A stretch of DNA of 64,000 nt, from positions 1 through 64,000 of the forward strand of contig REDA01000039.1 in the NCBI GenBank assembly GCA_007693745.1, in the 5' to 3' direction. Positions 53,934-63,667 of the stretch are shown here, piece by piece. The notes under the pieces were generated by a model that did no database searches, was not told the DNA's origin, and saw only the letters and a program-made list of their open reading frames with translations. A program made the translations under genes and the position numbers. This DNA comes from Balneolaceae bacterium. GTDB taxonomy: Bacteria; Bacteroidota; Rhodothermia; Balneolales; Balneolaceae. Each line of letters begins with the position of its first letter. Position 1 is the stretch's first letter.

Positions 53934-54775
53934 TAATGACTATTCAGAATGTTGAGAAGACGCGAAATTTTGCTCTTCATCTTCGGTCGTTTTACGATGA
54001 AATCCAGGAATCCGTGTTCCAGAAGATATTCAGAGGTTTGGAAGCCTTCGGGCAGATCACGGCCAATCGTCTGGCGAATGACCCTCGGGCCCGCAAAACC
54101 TATCAAAGCGCCCGGTTCTGCGATGTTAAAATCGCCAAGCATCGCATAACTTGCCGTCACGCCTCCTGTAGTTGGATTGGTAATCACGGAAATGAAGGGA
54201 ATTTTTTCTTTATCCAGCAACGCCAGTTTAGATGAAGTTTTCGCAAGCTGCATCAAACTCAGAACACTCTCCATCATTCTCGCTCCTCCCGATTGGGATA
54301 TAATGATAAGTGGAATTTTATTCTCCCGTGCATGATCAATGGCAACACTCAATCTTTCACCAACAACGGATCCCATACTGCCGCCAATAAAGGCAAAATC
54401 CATGCATGCGATCACCACTTCATGCTTATCAAGAGATCCCTTGCCCACCCGGCAGGCATCCGTTAAACCTGTCTTTTTCTGTGTATCCGCCAGACGGTCG
54501 CTGTATTTCTTTCTGTCAACAAACTCCAGTGGGTCTGAGGGCAGGATATCTGCTGCCAATTCCTCAAATGCCCCCTCATCGAAAAGAAAAGAGAAATACT
54601 CCCTGCTGCCAATTCGAAAATGGTATCCGCTTGCGGGATCCACCCAAAGATTCTCCTCCAGCTCTCGTTTATGAATCGTTTCACCAGTTGCAGGTACCTT
54701 GATCCAGATGCCTTCAGGCATATCTTTTTTCTTATCCGTTTGAATATTCGAATCTTTTCGCTTAAACCAGGACAT
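53933..54775 (-). CDS. accD: acetyl-CoA carboxylase carboxyltransferase subunit beta, zinc cysteines absent
   Basis: About 280 residues. It transfers the carboxyl group from biotin to acetyl-CoA, making malonyl-CoA for fatty acids. Core motifs are intact: SGGARMMESVLSLMQL, PTTGGVTASYAMLGD and the C-terminal LPEGFQTSEYLLEHGFLD. In the N-terminal zinc ribbon, the four cysteines normally expected are V27, T30, D46 and S49 here, although the flanking frame (GIWIKV, LWVDPASGYHFRI) still aligns. The ATG at 54775 is preferred over a TTG nine bases before it. Confidence 0.93.
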   Translation of the reverse strand: MSWFKRKDSNIQTDKKKDMPEGIWIKVPATGETIHKRELEENLWVDPASGYHFRIGSREYFSFLFDEGAFEELAADILPSDPLEFVDRKKYSDRLADTQKKTGLTDACRVGKGSLDKHEVVIACMDFAFIGGSMGSVVGERLSVAIDHARENKIPLIIISQSGGARMMESVLSLMQLAKTSSKLALLDKEKIPFISVITNPTTGGVTASYAMLGDFNIAEPGALIGFAGPRVIRQTIGRDLPEGFQTSEYLLEHGFLDFIVKRPKMKSKISRLLNILNSH

Positions 54776-54942
54776 AGCAAACAATTAATTTTATGTTGTT
54801 TTGCAAAATAATGAATATTGAGGTAAGCAGAAACGAATAAAGAAGGTATTCCGTCAGCTTTTCATTTGATGAACGATTATGGAATCTCCAATCAGCCCTG
54901 ACCAGCTGAACAGTGTACTCCAGGGTAATACTAATTTCACCT

Positions 54943-55614
54943 TTATTTTACATGAGTGTTGTTCACCTGATGCATGGAGAGATAGCCGGGCTCAAACTGG
55001 CCTGCATCCACTTCTTCAAAAAGTGTTCTCCATTCCGGGTTATTCCAGGCTTCAATCAAATTACAGGCACTAATCGCTTCGCTGCCACACCATTTTATTT
55101 TTCCTTTTTCCCTGTAGTTCATTCTCTGCCAGCCTGTTCCTGTCACAATATCCTGCTCTTTAATCTCCTTTTCAATGATTTTGAGCTCCATGATCTCCGG
55201 AGCCGACTGCATCACCGTTCCGTTGCCATCGGTTTCGCTCCTTCTGTAATAGAGGTGTTCCCGGCGGGCATCAATTACTGAATGAACGCGGATCCCTTTC
55301 TCTTTTAGAAAGGGAATGGCAAGTGAGGTGAGTGAGCAAAGCGTGTAGAGGGGAATATCCCTGTCGAACAACAATCCCTTCACTGCTGCTGCTCCTATCC
55401 GCAACCCTGTATATGAGCCCGGTCCGTTACTGAGGAGCACAGCAGTTAAATGATCAACCCCCAGTTGATGTCGCTCGAGAAGTTCATCTGCAAAGGTAAA
55501 TGTGCGTTCCGAGTGTACCCCGAATCCCTCAATCCGCTTTTCTGTAACTCTGCCTGATTTCAGTTGTAATGCAACGGAACAGACCGGAGTAGCTGTCTCA
55601 ATTGCCAGAATCAC
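54943..55614 (-). CDS. tsaB: tRNA threonylcarbamoyladenosine biosynthesis protein TsaB
   Basis: A 223-residue partner of TsaD in making t6A37 of tRNA. It has the ASKHA-type start ILAIETATPVCSVALQ and the conserved LLSNGPGSYTGLRIGAAAVKGL. The GTG start overlaps the upstream DUF3857 gene stop by four bases. Confidence 0.92.
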   Translation of the reverse strand: MILAIETATPVCSVALQLKSGRVTEKRIEGFGVHSERTFTFADELLERHQLGVDHLTAVLLSNGPGSYTGLRIGAAAVKGLLFDRDIPLYTLCSLTSLAIPFLKEKGIRVHSVIDARREHLYYRRSETDGNGTVMQSAPEIMELKIIEKEIKEQDIVTGTGWQRMNYREKGKIKWCGSEAISACNLIEAWNNPEWRTLFEEVDAGQFEPGYLSMHQVNNTHVK

Positions 55615-57611
55615 GACGGTTCCCTCCTGATGTACCAGTTTTCGTTACTGATATTCACCCATCGTTCATACAATCTGCGCAACTGGTTATAAACCGCTGC
55701 CGGAAACTCTTTCTGGGAGATTTGAATGTCAAACGTGTACTCAATCTGATTCCCTTCAATAAAATACTCTTCAAACAGAGAGGCACCCCGTAAATCAGTT
55801 CTGTTTGTGCCCCCGTCTGCATTGAGTCTGAAACCATCTGGCAAACGGATGATGTATGTCAATGTGAGCAGCTCGGGTGCATCCAGTGTTACCGGCACCC
55901 TTCGTACGGTTTCCTCGAATGGATTGTTAATCAGATATCCTACGACCATCGGTCTGAACTCAATTCCATCACTGAATGTGACTGCATAAGAAGGGATTTT
56001 GAAATCTGCTGTAATATTTAAAACTCCTCTCTCTTCCGGGTTTGATTTTATTTCGGCTGTGGTCACGGAAGCATTGGAATAACTTTCAAAAAAAGTTTCT
56101 GCTGCAATTTCCACAGCATTCAGTCCAAGGCTGATACGCTCTCTCATCTGTCTTGCAGGATAGCCCCGAACATCAGCGGAGAGCCTGCCTGAAAGATTTC
56201 CCTCAGCGGTGAGGTCTGCCTCCATCGTCAGATTAATATCAAATACACTTCGTTCCGGTTGAATATCCACCCATTTATACTCTCTTTCAGAAAGCACCAG
56301 CCCCTGTTCATTGTATGACTCCACAGGAATTAATCCGGGCATACTAAAGGGATACGATGCATCCATAAATGTAACATTCTCTCCGATTTCACTGTAAATC
56401 ATAAGTCTGTTGAACTGAAAAAGAGAGGGAAAGGATTTATTGATTCTACCCAGTTCCCTGCCGGACAGATAGAGAGGTCTTGCATCTATTCCGGCTCCAG
56501 TCAGCATTGCCATGAGTGTCAGATTGATCTCAGCCTGATTGCCCGGTTGTCGCTGCAACACGTGATCCAGCCCGCGTTCTGCAAATACAGCCGGCTGTCC
56601 GTTATACTGACTCATGCTGTTTACATACGCAAAAATGGAGTCCTGAGCCTGTTCCAGGGTATCCGAGTGATCTGCGATCTGGCGTCCGGCCTGCTTCAGG
56701 ACGGGGTAATTTTCTATAAAGTGATAGGGATTATTGTGGCGAAGAATCTGGGCGGATACAAATTCCCAGCTATTCTCAAGAGGCTGTCTGGGCGCTCCGA
56801 ACTCACTGATTTGAAATTTTAACTTGCCCCGAATATCATCTATGGATGAGATGTAGGCTGTGGCGTCAAGAGCGGGTATCGATCTCGCAATCCATCGCTG
56901 AACAAAAACAGGATCGGGACGATTGTAGGTGAAAATAAGCGGAACCGAGCTGGTGTCAATCCTTGCCTCACTATACTCCAGATCGAAGGTTATATTTTCG
57001 TCAATAACGTTATACCTTACAAAATCACTGTTCTGCATATACAATACAGCTTCTCTCGTGGGCACACGCTCTGAAAAATAAAAATCGGGCAGCTCTTCAA
57101 GATAGCGGCGTTCCATGCGGTATCGATATTCCAGTACTGCGCCCTCACTTACATCCGGCATCTCAAATTCAACGATACGGTATCTCGAATTGAGATCAAC
57201 CGTACGGATGGATTCCGGATCCAGATAGGAACGGCTTCCATCCGGATGATGGGTGATCCCATCAATAAGGAGCACACGTTCAATATTATTTGCGGCATAA
57301 AATGGAATTCCAACCAGTGAGGCTTCTGCCATTTCAATGGGGTCGTTGCTGTAAACCTTGATGCGAATCAAGAAATCTACGATTACAGATATTCTTGTAC
57401 CTTCTTCGATAAAGCGCACCGAAGACTCCTTCGACAGAAATTCGTACGGATAACTGTGATTTGCCTGTGCAAACAGATCAGAGTCGGAAACTGATCCGAA
57501 TGACTGAAAGATATCAGACTGCTCCAGCATATTGTTAATGTGCTGTGCGTTTCCCGCACCGCAAGCCAGCAGTGAGCCTGCCAAAGCAAGAATCAGATAC
57601 AAAATCTTCAT
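55611..57611 (-). CDS. DUF3857 and degenerate transglutaminase-like protein, exported
   Basis: A 666-residue exported protein. The start at 57611 gives a signal sequence with LLAC, so a lipoprotein is possible. The first domain (about 50-240) is DUF3857, with GAVLEYRYRMERRYLEELPDFYFSER shortened in typical form. A transglutaminase-like domain (about 310-430) follows. The expected catalytic cysteine is absent, as QPGNQAEINLTLMAMLTGAGI replaces the GDCK-type motif, and the expected histidine is also changed; the aspartate in FMDASYPF is kept. It is therefore likely a non-enzymatic member. Beta-rich C-terminal domain. The role is unknown. Confidence 0.82.
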   Translation of the reverse strand: MKILYLILALAGSLLACGAGNAQHINNMLEQSDIFQSFGSVSDSDLFAQANHSYPYEFLSKESSVRFIEEGTRISVIVDFLIRIKVYSNDPIEMAEASLVGIPFYAANNIERVLLIDGITHHPDGSRSYLDPESIRTVDLNSRYRIVEFEMPDVSEGAVLEYRYRMERRYLEELPDFYFSERVPTREAVLYMQNSDFVRYNVIDENITFDLEYSEARIDTSSVPLIFTYNRPDPVFVQRWIARSIPALDATAYISSIDDIRGKLKFQISEFGAPRQPLENSWEFVSAQILRHNNPYHFIENYPVLKQAGRQIADHSDTLEQAQDSIFAYVNSMSQYNGQPAVFAERGLDHVLQRQPGNQAEINLTLMAMLTGAGIDARPLYLSGRELGRINKSFPSLFQFNRLMIYSEIGENVTFMDASYPFSMPGLIPVESYNEQGLVLSEREYKWVDIQPERSVFDINLTMEADLTAEGNLSGRLSADVRGYPARQMRERISLGLNAVEIAAETFFESYSNASVTTAEIKSNPEERGVLNITADFKIPSYAVTFSDGIEFRPMVVGYLINNPFEETVRRVPVTLDAPELLTLTYIIRLPDGFRLNADGGTNRTDLRGASLFEEYFIEGNQIEYTFDIQISQKEFPAAVYNQLRRLYERWVNISNENWYIRREPS

Positions 57612-57631
57612 GAACAGCAATTCAGGCGGAT

Positions 57632-58939
57632 TTATTCCTGGTTAACAAGCCTGTTTTCCATAAACCGGCTTTTGTTGTAAACCGCAATCGCCCTGCCGGT
57701 CAGTTTGTCACCGATGTAGGGAGAATTTTTGGATTTAGACCGGATCTCCTTTTCATCGAAGATCCACTCCTGATCTGTATTAAACAGAGTAATATTCGCT
57801 TTATTGCCTTTGGTGAGCCCGGGCAGAGGCAGATTTAAAATCGCTCTCGGAGCAGTAATGAGTTTATGAAGTATCTGATCAAGTTTGAGCTGACCGGGCT
57901 CAAGCAGTCTCTTCACACAAATACTCCATGCCGTTTCGAGCCCGATAATCCCGTTGGGTGCATAGATAAATTCAACATCTTTCTCCTCTGCAGAGTGAGG
58001 GGCATGATCTGTACAGATTGCATCGATCGTGCCATCTTTCAACCCTTCAATCATAGCAACCCTGTCGGTTTCACTGCGCAGCGGAGGATGCATCTTTACA
58101 TGGGTGTCAAAATGCCTTTGCTCAACCTCCACATCTGTCAGATCAAAGTGGTGAGTGCACACCTCTGTTGTGACATTGATTCCTTCAGCTTTGGCTTTCC
58201 TGACCAGATCCACACCATTAGCAGTACTTATGTGGGCCACATGAATATGTCCCCCTGTAAACTGAGCCAGGAGTATATCCCGGGCAATCATTATATCTTC
58301 TGCTATCCCGGGGGTGCCATCCAGACCCAGCCGGGCTGAAACCTCACCCTCATGCATATGACCGGGCCTTGAGAGGCTCAGATCTTCTTCGTGATTGATA
58401 ATCGGCAGCCCAAGCATGGAAGAATACTCCAGGGCAACCCTCATCACCTGTGAGCAGGAAACGGGATCTCCGTCATCACTGAATGCTACGGCTCCACCTT
58501 CCTTCATGTCTGCCATCTCAGCAATGGACCTGCCGGCTCTCTCCTTGGTTACACAGCCAATGGGATGCACATCCACCAGCTCTTTTTCAGCGCGGTTACG
58601 TATATATTCTACAACATCACGCGTGTGGATTGCAGGTTTGGTATTCGGCATGCAGGCTACTTCAGTAAACCCGCCGAACATGGCGGCACGGCATCCGCTT
58701 TCGATAGTTTCCTTGTGTTCAAAGCCAGGTTCCCGGAAGTGGACATGCATGTCCATCCAGCCACCGCTCAAACAGGCCCCTTTTGCATCAAATACCTTTT
58801 CATCCGGCAAGGGGCTCAGTTCTCCGGAGATTTCGTGGATGATTCCGTCTTTGATTCGAAAGTCCATCTCATCATTGCCGGTAAATCCATCTCCTATTGG
58901 TTTTACATTCTTGAGTAGCAAATCAGGTGTACGCTGCAT
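57632..58939 (-). CDS. pyrC: dihydroorotase, class I
   Basis: A 435-residue amidohydrolase that cyclises carbamoyl-aspartate to dihydroorotate in pyrimidine synthesis. The metal motif MDMHVHFREPGFEHKETI, VACMPNTKPA, and C-terminal ICTDHAPHSAEEK are the class I signatures. The start ATG is followed by a typical beta-strand rich lead domain. The DUF3857 gene lies 20 bases downstream on the same strand, which may be a shared transcript. Confidence 0.94.
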   Translation of the reverse strand: MQRTPDLLLKNVKPIGDGFTGNDEMDFRIKDGIIHEISGELSPLPDEKVFDAKGACLSGGWMDMHVHFREPGFEHKETIESGCRAAMFGGFTEVACMPNTKPAIHTRDVVEYIRNRAEKELVDVHPIGCVTKERAGRSIAEMADMKEGGAVAFSDDGDPVSCSQVMRVALEYSSMLGLPIINHEEDLSLSRPGHMHEGEVSARLGLDGTPGIAEDIMIARDILLAQFTGGHIHVAHISTANGVDLVRKAKAEGINVTTEVCTHHFDLTDVEVEQRHFDTHVKMHPPLRSETDRVAMIEGLKDGTIDAICTDHAPHSAEEKDVEFIYAPNGIIGLETAWSICVKRLLEPGQLKLDQILHKLITAPRAILNLPLPGLTKGNKANITLFNTDQEWIFDEKEIRSKSKNSPYIGDKLTGRAIAVYNKSRFMENRLVNQE

Positions 58940-59035
58940 AAAACAGAGAATTAGTTTTTCCTAAATATAGGTGGATTCAACGGGAAAAACGATTCTCAAT
59001 TCAGTTCAGATAGCCCTGAAAAAAGAGGTCTGAAC

Positions 59036-60253
59036 TCACATTATTGACTGCTGCAGATCTGAGATAATGTCATCGGCCGACTCAATCCCCACAGAGAGGC
59101 GAACCAGTCCGTCTGTGATACCGGCAGATTCACGAATCTCAGGCTTCACAACCGAATGAGTCATGGATGCAGGATGTTGTATGAGAGTGTCAACTGTACC
59201 CAGACTCACGGCAAGAGTACAGAGTTTTACCCGGTCCATCATTCTGCGTCCGGCTTCGATGCCGCCTTTCAGTTCAAATGCGATCATTCCGCCAAAGCCA
59301 TCGGTGATCTGTTTTCGGATTGTATGGGCATCGGGATGTGAGGGATCACCGATGTAACACACTCTCTTCACCGCAGGATTCTCTCTCAGCCATGCAGCAA
59401 CCTTTCGGCCATTTTCATCATGCTGTTTCATTCGAAGAGGAAATGTTTTCAGACCCATCAGAGTCAGCCAGGCATCAAAAGGGCCTGATATTCCGCCAAA
59501 ATTTTTGCGGTAGGTACGCATCTTCGTCGCTTCAAAAAACCCCTTGCGGGCAGCAAGGGCTCCACCGACCACACTGCCGTGGCCATTCAGATATTTTGTT
59601 GTGGAATGGGCTACGAGATCGGCACCCCAGGTGAGAGGTCTCAGATGGTATGGAGTTGCGAACGTATTATCCACTACAAGCAGTGCATTGTGGTCGTGAG
59701 CGATCGTCGCAATAAATTCAATGTCGGATACCCTCATCGTCGGATTGGCTACACTCTCCAGATAGACCACTGCAATATCATCATAGTCCATAAATGCCTG
59801 CTTTACAGCGGAGATATCGGTCGGATCCACATTCACAACCCCGATTCCGAACCCCGGGGCCTCTTCGTTCAGAAACTGAGATGTACAGCCATAGAGGGTT
59901 TCCTGTGCCAGAACTCTTTTCCCTGATGCCAGGGCCATGATGGCCGTTGTGATGGCGGCCATTCCCGAACCGAAAAGCAAACCTTCTGCATCTTCTTCAA
60001 TATCGAGACCCTCCATCTTTGCGATAACTTCCTCAACCCGCTCCACTGTCGGATTACTGAGACGTGAATAACCGTGAGTAGCCCCGCCCGGCTCATGGGC
60101 AAAATAACGGCGCCCCGCCTCAGCTGTTTTGAAACGGAAAGTCGAGGTTTGATAGAGAGGCATGGTGTGAGATCCATAAGGATCCTTTGGCGGATGATCT
60201 GCCTGAGCACAGATTGTATGCAGAGACTGCTTTTTTTTAGTCAGAGCTTCCAT
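59036..60253 (-). CDS. PLP-dependent methionine gamma-lyase-like / trans-sulphuration enzyme
   Basis: A 405-residue Cys/Met-metabolism enzyme. PLP lysine is K220 in AHSTTKYLNGHG, and FATPYHLRPLTWGAD, DNTF and LYGCTSQFL (with C123, equivalent to the cysteine of methionine gamma-lyase) are seen. C123 favours a methionine gamma-lyase, but cystathionine gamma-synthase or lyase cannot be excluded by eye. The gene overlaps the Lrp regulator upstream by 17 bases, so that regulator probably controls it together with amino-acid supply. Confidence 0.88.
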   Translation of the reverse strand: MEALTKKKQSLHTICAQADHPPKDPYGSHTMPLYQTSTFRFKTAEAGRRYFAHEPGGATHGYSRLSNPTVERVEEVIAKMEGLDIEEDAEGLLFGSGMAAITTAIMALASGKRVLAQETLYGCTSQFLNEEAPGFGIGVVNVDPTDISAVKQAFMDYDDIAVVYLESVANPTMRVSDIEFIATIAHDHNALLVVDNTFATPYHLRPLTWGADLVAHSTTKYLNGHGSVVGGALAARKGFFEATKMRTYRKNFGGISGPFDAWLTLMGLKTFPLRMKQHDENGRKVAAWLRENPAVKRVCYIGDPSHPDAHTIRKQITDGFGGMIAFELKGGIEAGRRMMDRVKLCTLAVSLGTVDTLIQHPASMTHSVVKPEIRESAGITDGLVRLSVGIESADDIISDLQQSIM

Positions 60254-60722
60254 TGTTTGAGACCTCTATTTTAGATTGCTCTTTCAGAACCGACAGGACG
60301 ATGCTTGTATAGATGCGATCGACTCCCGGGACCTGTGTCAGTTTTTTCCGTAAAAACTGCTCATACTCAACGGTGTCCTTTACAACTACATGCAGCAGGT
60401 AGTCATATTCACCGGTGGTATTATAGCACGCCAGTATTTCCGGCAGATTGCCGATATGTTTTGAAAACTCCTCCATTTCACCCAGCTGATGTACCGTCAG
60501 CTTGATCCGGCAAAAGACAGTCAGACCCTTCTCTATCAGTTCCCTGTCGATCCAGGCGGTATACCCCCGGATCACCCCCTCCCTCTCCAGCCGCTTTACC
60601 CGCTCCAGAGTAGGAGTGGTGGTAAGCCCTATTCTTCTGGAGAGTTCATTGTTGGTAATCCGTCCATTCTCCTGGAGAAGATCGATAATCTGGCGGTCGG
60701 TATGATCTAATTTCACTGACAT
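60237..60722 (-). CDS. Lrp/AsnC-family transcriptional regulator
   Basis: About 161 residues. The helix-turn-helix has DRQIIDLLQENGRITNNELSR and TPTLERVKRLEREGVIRGY, and the C-terminal RAM domain includes VHQLGEMEEFSKHI and CYNTTGEYDYLLHVVV. The ATG at 60722 is chosen because the 16 codons before it in the frame are AT-rich and unlike a protein. The 3' end overlaps the start of the methionine gamma-lyase-like gene. Confidence 0.93.
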   Translation of the reverse strand: MSVKLDHTDRQIIDLLQENGRITNNELSRRIGLTTTPTLERVKRLEREGVIRGYTAWIDRELIEKGLTVFCRIKLTVHQLGEMEEFSKHIGNLPEILACYNTTGEYDYLLHVVVKDTVEYEQFLRKKLTQVPGVDRIYTSIVLSVLKEQSKIEVSNNGSSD

Positions 60723-60726
60723 ACAA

Positions 60727-60739
60727 AGAATTATATTCT
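60727..60739 (-). promoter_or_regulatory. possible Lrp autoregulatory site
   Basis: AGAAT-TAT-ATTCT is a perfect 13-base palindrome (60727-60739), a few bases upstream of the Lrp ATG on the minus strand. A near-direct repeat of ATACAAAG lies just beyond. Autoregulation is inferred from position only. Confidence 0.3.
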
Positions 60740-60932
60740 GTATATATGAATTATACAAAGGATATTTCACTTTTAAAAGTTTTCATAATAGCTTTTAGTG
60801 CTGATTCCACCAGATTAAACCAAAAAAACCTGAAAAGCTCTGTTTATATGTGTAATATATGTACAAAAGAGCTATCCTTCTTTTCCGGTTTTATCGGAAT
60901 CTTATCCGGCCGGATATATCAGAACACCGTTT

Positions 60933-62261
60933 ATGGACCCAAACCGCTATCACAATTACGATCTTGAACAGGATGTGCATCGTATCACGCTCTACAGCAC
61001 TGTAGCCAGGGAGCATCAGCACATCTCGCAAAAAAAGCGGCTCTATCTGCATATGGACATGAACTGCTTTTATGCTCAGGTGGAACAGCGGGCATATAAT
61101 CTTTACGGCTTTCCGCTGGCTATGGGGGGCTGGCGAAAACCCGATGGCGTGGCCCGCGGCATTGTGGCAACAGCCAGCTACGAAGCCAGGGCTCTGGGTA
61201 TCAAAACAGCCATGAGTGCTTTCGAAGCGACACAGATCTGCCCCTATCTTCTCTTTATGCAGATTGACTATGACAAGTACAAAGGTATCAGCAGGGAACT
61301 TAAAAGGGTTCTCGACACCTTCTCTCCGGAAGTGGAAAAATACTCCATGGACGAATACTTTATGGATGTCAGCTTTCTGAGGGGCAGACCCTTTAAGCAG
61401 ATCGAAGCTTTCGGGAAAAAGGTTCAGTCCGATATTTTCCGGCAACTGGGCCTCGTCTGTTCTGTGGGAATTGCCACCAGCAAAACCTACTCCAAGCTTG
61501 CCTCCGACCTGAAAAAGCCAAGAGGGCTTTCACTGATTCTTACCGGCGACGATGCGGCACAGCACATCTATCCACTCCCTGTCAGTGAGGTGTGGGGGAT
61601 CGGGCGCCGGCGGCGCGAGCACCTGAGTCGCTTCGGCATTCATACCATCGCCGATGCTCACCGCATGGGACCGGCTCCCTTTAAAAAACTCTTCGGGGAG
61701 ATGCAGGGACACCTTTTCTGGGAAATTATAACAGGACGTGACCAGGCACGTGTCCTGACAAACGAAATCCATATCCCCGATGAGGTGAGCTACATGCATA
61801 CCTTCTCTGACTGGACAGACGATCCTGTCCTGGTTCGCGGAGAAATTGTAAAAGCCGTAAGAAAGGTCTGCTACCGCATGAGAGGATACCAGCGCAAAGC
61901 CCGCCAGTGGAGCTGCCATATCCGCTACCAGGAGGCTCACTGGGAGGGCATCAGCTTTGCCTTCACAACCCAGGGCTATACCAACCTCGACGACTACGTA
62001 CTCGACGCCTGCCTTCCCCAGGCCATCCGTCTTGTGAACAGCGCACTTCACAAGGGGGTGAAAATACGCGGCATTGGCCTGCATACCATTGAAATGCAGC
62101 AGACAGAACAGCTCGAAATTTTTTTCCGGGAAGATGAGAGAGTGCGCAGCCTCTACCGGGCAGCCGACTGCCTGAACAACTGCTACGGTCCCGATACGGT
62201 TGCCAAAGCCGCCATCCACGAAAGTGTAAAAGGAAATACCCACTTTGTGAACCGGAGTTGA
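60933..62261 (+). CDS. dinB: Y-family DNA polymerase (DinB/ImpB type)
   Basis: A 442-residue translesion polymerase. Catalytic D42 lies in LYLHMDMNCFYAQVEQ, with the pair D140-E141 in YSMDEYFMDVS. The thumb helix-hairpin-helix motif LPVSEVWGIGRRRREHL and a little-finger domain (about 275-395) are present. It has about 35 extra residues ahead of the polymerase fold, and a GGWRKPDGVARGIVATASYEAR palm-region sequence. No SOS box could be confirmed. It stands alone, with the Lrp gene divergent. Confidence 0.9.
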   Translation: MDPNRYHNYDLEQDVHRITLYSTVAREHQHISQKKRLYLHMDMNCFYAQVEQRAYNLYGFPLAMGGWRKPDGVARGIVATASYEARALGIKTAMSAFEATQICPYLLFMQIDYDKYKGISRELKRVLDTFSPEVEKYSMDEYFMDVSFLRGRPFKQIEAFGKKVQSDIFRQLGLVCSVGIATSKTYSKLASDLKKPRGLSLILTGDDAAQHIYPLPVSEVWGIGRRRREHLSRFGIHTIADAHRMGPAPFKKLFGEMQGHLFWEIITGRDQARVLTNEIHIPDEVSYMHTFSDWTDDPVLVRGEIVKAVRKVCYRMRGYQRKARQWSCHIRYQEAHWEGISFAFTTQGYTNLDDYVLDACLPQAIRLVNSALHKGVKIRGIGLHTIEMQQTEQLEIFFREDERVRSLYRAADCLNNCYGPDTVAKAAIHESVKGNTHFVNRS

Positions 62262-62274
62262 GGGTCTTTTTCCG

Positions 62275-63348
62275 TCAAACAGAAAAGACCTGATCCGCTT
62301 CCATAGCCAGCACCGTGCCGGTCATCAGTTCAATGAGTGCGTTAAGGTCTTTCAGGGATGCCACCTCTGCCGGCGAATGCATATAACGAAGCGGAAGTGA
62401 AATCAGCGCACTGGCAATCCCGGTCCGCTGAAAGAAGATACTGTCCGTATCCGTACCAGTACGTATACTGGTTGCCTCATGCTGCAGGGTGATATTGTTC
62501 TTTTCGGCAGCCGATTCGATCAATTCCACCAGCTTTGGATGATTGGCACCCCCATGCTGCACTGTGGGTCCGCCCCCAAGTTTCACAAATCCATGTTCTT
62601 TTCGATTGATCCCGGGAGTGTCTGTAGCATGGGTCACATCCGTTACAATAGCTGCATCCGGCATGTGACGATAACTCATCATTCTGGCACCGAATCCACC
62701 CACCTCCTCCTGAACTGCGTTCAGGGCAAGCACATTCACCTTCAGCTCCTTTCTCCGCTTGCGCAGATGACGGAATACTTCTGCAATGGCAAAGCTGCCG
62801 ATCCGGTTATCCAGCGCCCGGCCGCAGATAATATCATCATTCAGGTATTCGATTTCATCCGCATAGGTAACCGGATCGCCAATCTGAACCAGCTCAAGAG
62901 CCTCTTCTTTGGAAGTGACTCCGATATCTGCATAGATATCTTTCCAGGCAGGTTGTTTGCCACCCCCATTCTTTGTCTCCTGAAGATGAATTGCCGTATT
63001 GCCAACCACTCCGCTCACCCGTCCCCGTTTATTGTGAATCACCACATGTTTGCCACGGGCTATGGTGGAATCACTGCCTCCCAGCCTGTTCAGTGTTATA
63101 AAACCCTCATCCGAAATATATTGAACCACCATTCCGATCTCATCTGCATGAGCCTCAAGCATTACTGTTGGCAGGTCACCACCAACAGTGATTCGTGCCA
63201 GAGCCGAGCCGTAGGTATCCGACTCAACCTGATCAGCATACCGGCCGATATACTCTTTCCACACTTTCTGGCCTTCCAGTTCATATCCGGTAGGGCTGGG
63301 TGTGACAATTAACGTTTCCAGAAATAACTGCGATTCTTTGTTCAGCAT
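62275..63348 (-). CDS. M42 family metallopeptidase
   Basis: A 357-residue cocatalytic zinc aminopeptidase. Metal and catalytic residues expected for the family are present: H67 and D69 in LEAHADEIG, D180 in RALDNRIG, E214-E215 in AVQEEVGG, D237 and H324 in RYMHSPAE. It trims peptides, and forms large tetrahedral oligomers in other organisms. It faces dinB convergently, 14 bases apart. Confidence 0.93.
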   Translation of the reverse strand: MLNKESQLFLETLIVTPSPTGYELEGQKVWKEYIGRYADQVESDTYGSALARITVGGDLPTVMLEAHADEIGMVVQYISDEGFITLNRLGGSDSTIARGKHVVIHNKRGRVSGVVGNTAIHLQETKNGGGKQPAWKDIYADIGVTSKEEALELVQIGDPVTYADEIEYLNDDIICGRALDNRIGSFAIAEVFRHLRKRRKELKVNVLALNAVQEEVGGFGARMMSYRHMPDAAIVTDVTHATDTPGINRKEHGFVKLGGGPTVQHGGANHPKLVELIESAAEKNNITLQHEATSIRTGTDTDSIFFQRTGIASALISLPLRYMHSPAEVASLKDLNALIELMTGTVLAMEADQVFSV

Positions 63349-63667
63349 AAAATGATGATTTAGTATGGGGCGGGCTGTGAAAAAGTGCCTTTATAACGGG
63401 ACAGATCGCCGAAGCAAACCAAAACCCGTGATTTCGTAAATCTGAATGAGGGTTTTTGGCAACGACAATGCCGTAATCAGAAAAAAAGGGATTTGACAAA
63501 GCCTCTGTTAAAATGTTAATGCACAATTCTGAAGTAACTCAGATCAGATAATATACAAAAGCATAAATTCTGCCGATGGAAGAATTTTTGCTTACTTTTC
63601 ATTTGCGCAGTCAGTTTATTGAAATAACCTGGCCTTTTTTAATAGTTTAGTACCCATATTTTCCTTC
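63349..63667. other. divergent intergenic region
   Basis: About 320 bases between the M42 peptidase and thioesterase genes; it should hold both promoters. A short minus-strand frame (63281-63526) that overlaps the peptidase was not called. No RNA or repeat was seen. Confidence 0.5.

Noticed and set aside
63281-63526. 81-codon minus-strand frame upstream of the M42 peptidase
   Set aside because: It mostly covers intergenic DNA and the first codons of the peptidase in another frame, without homology.
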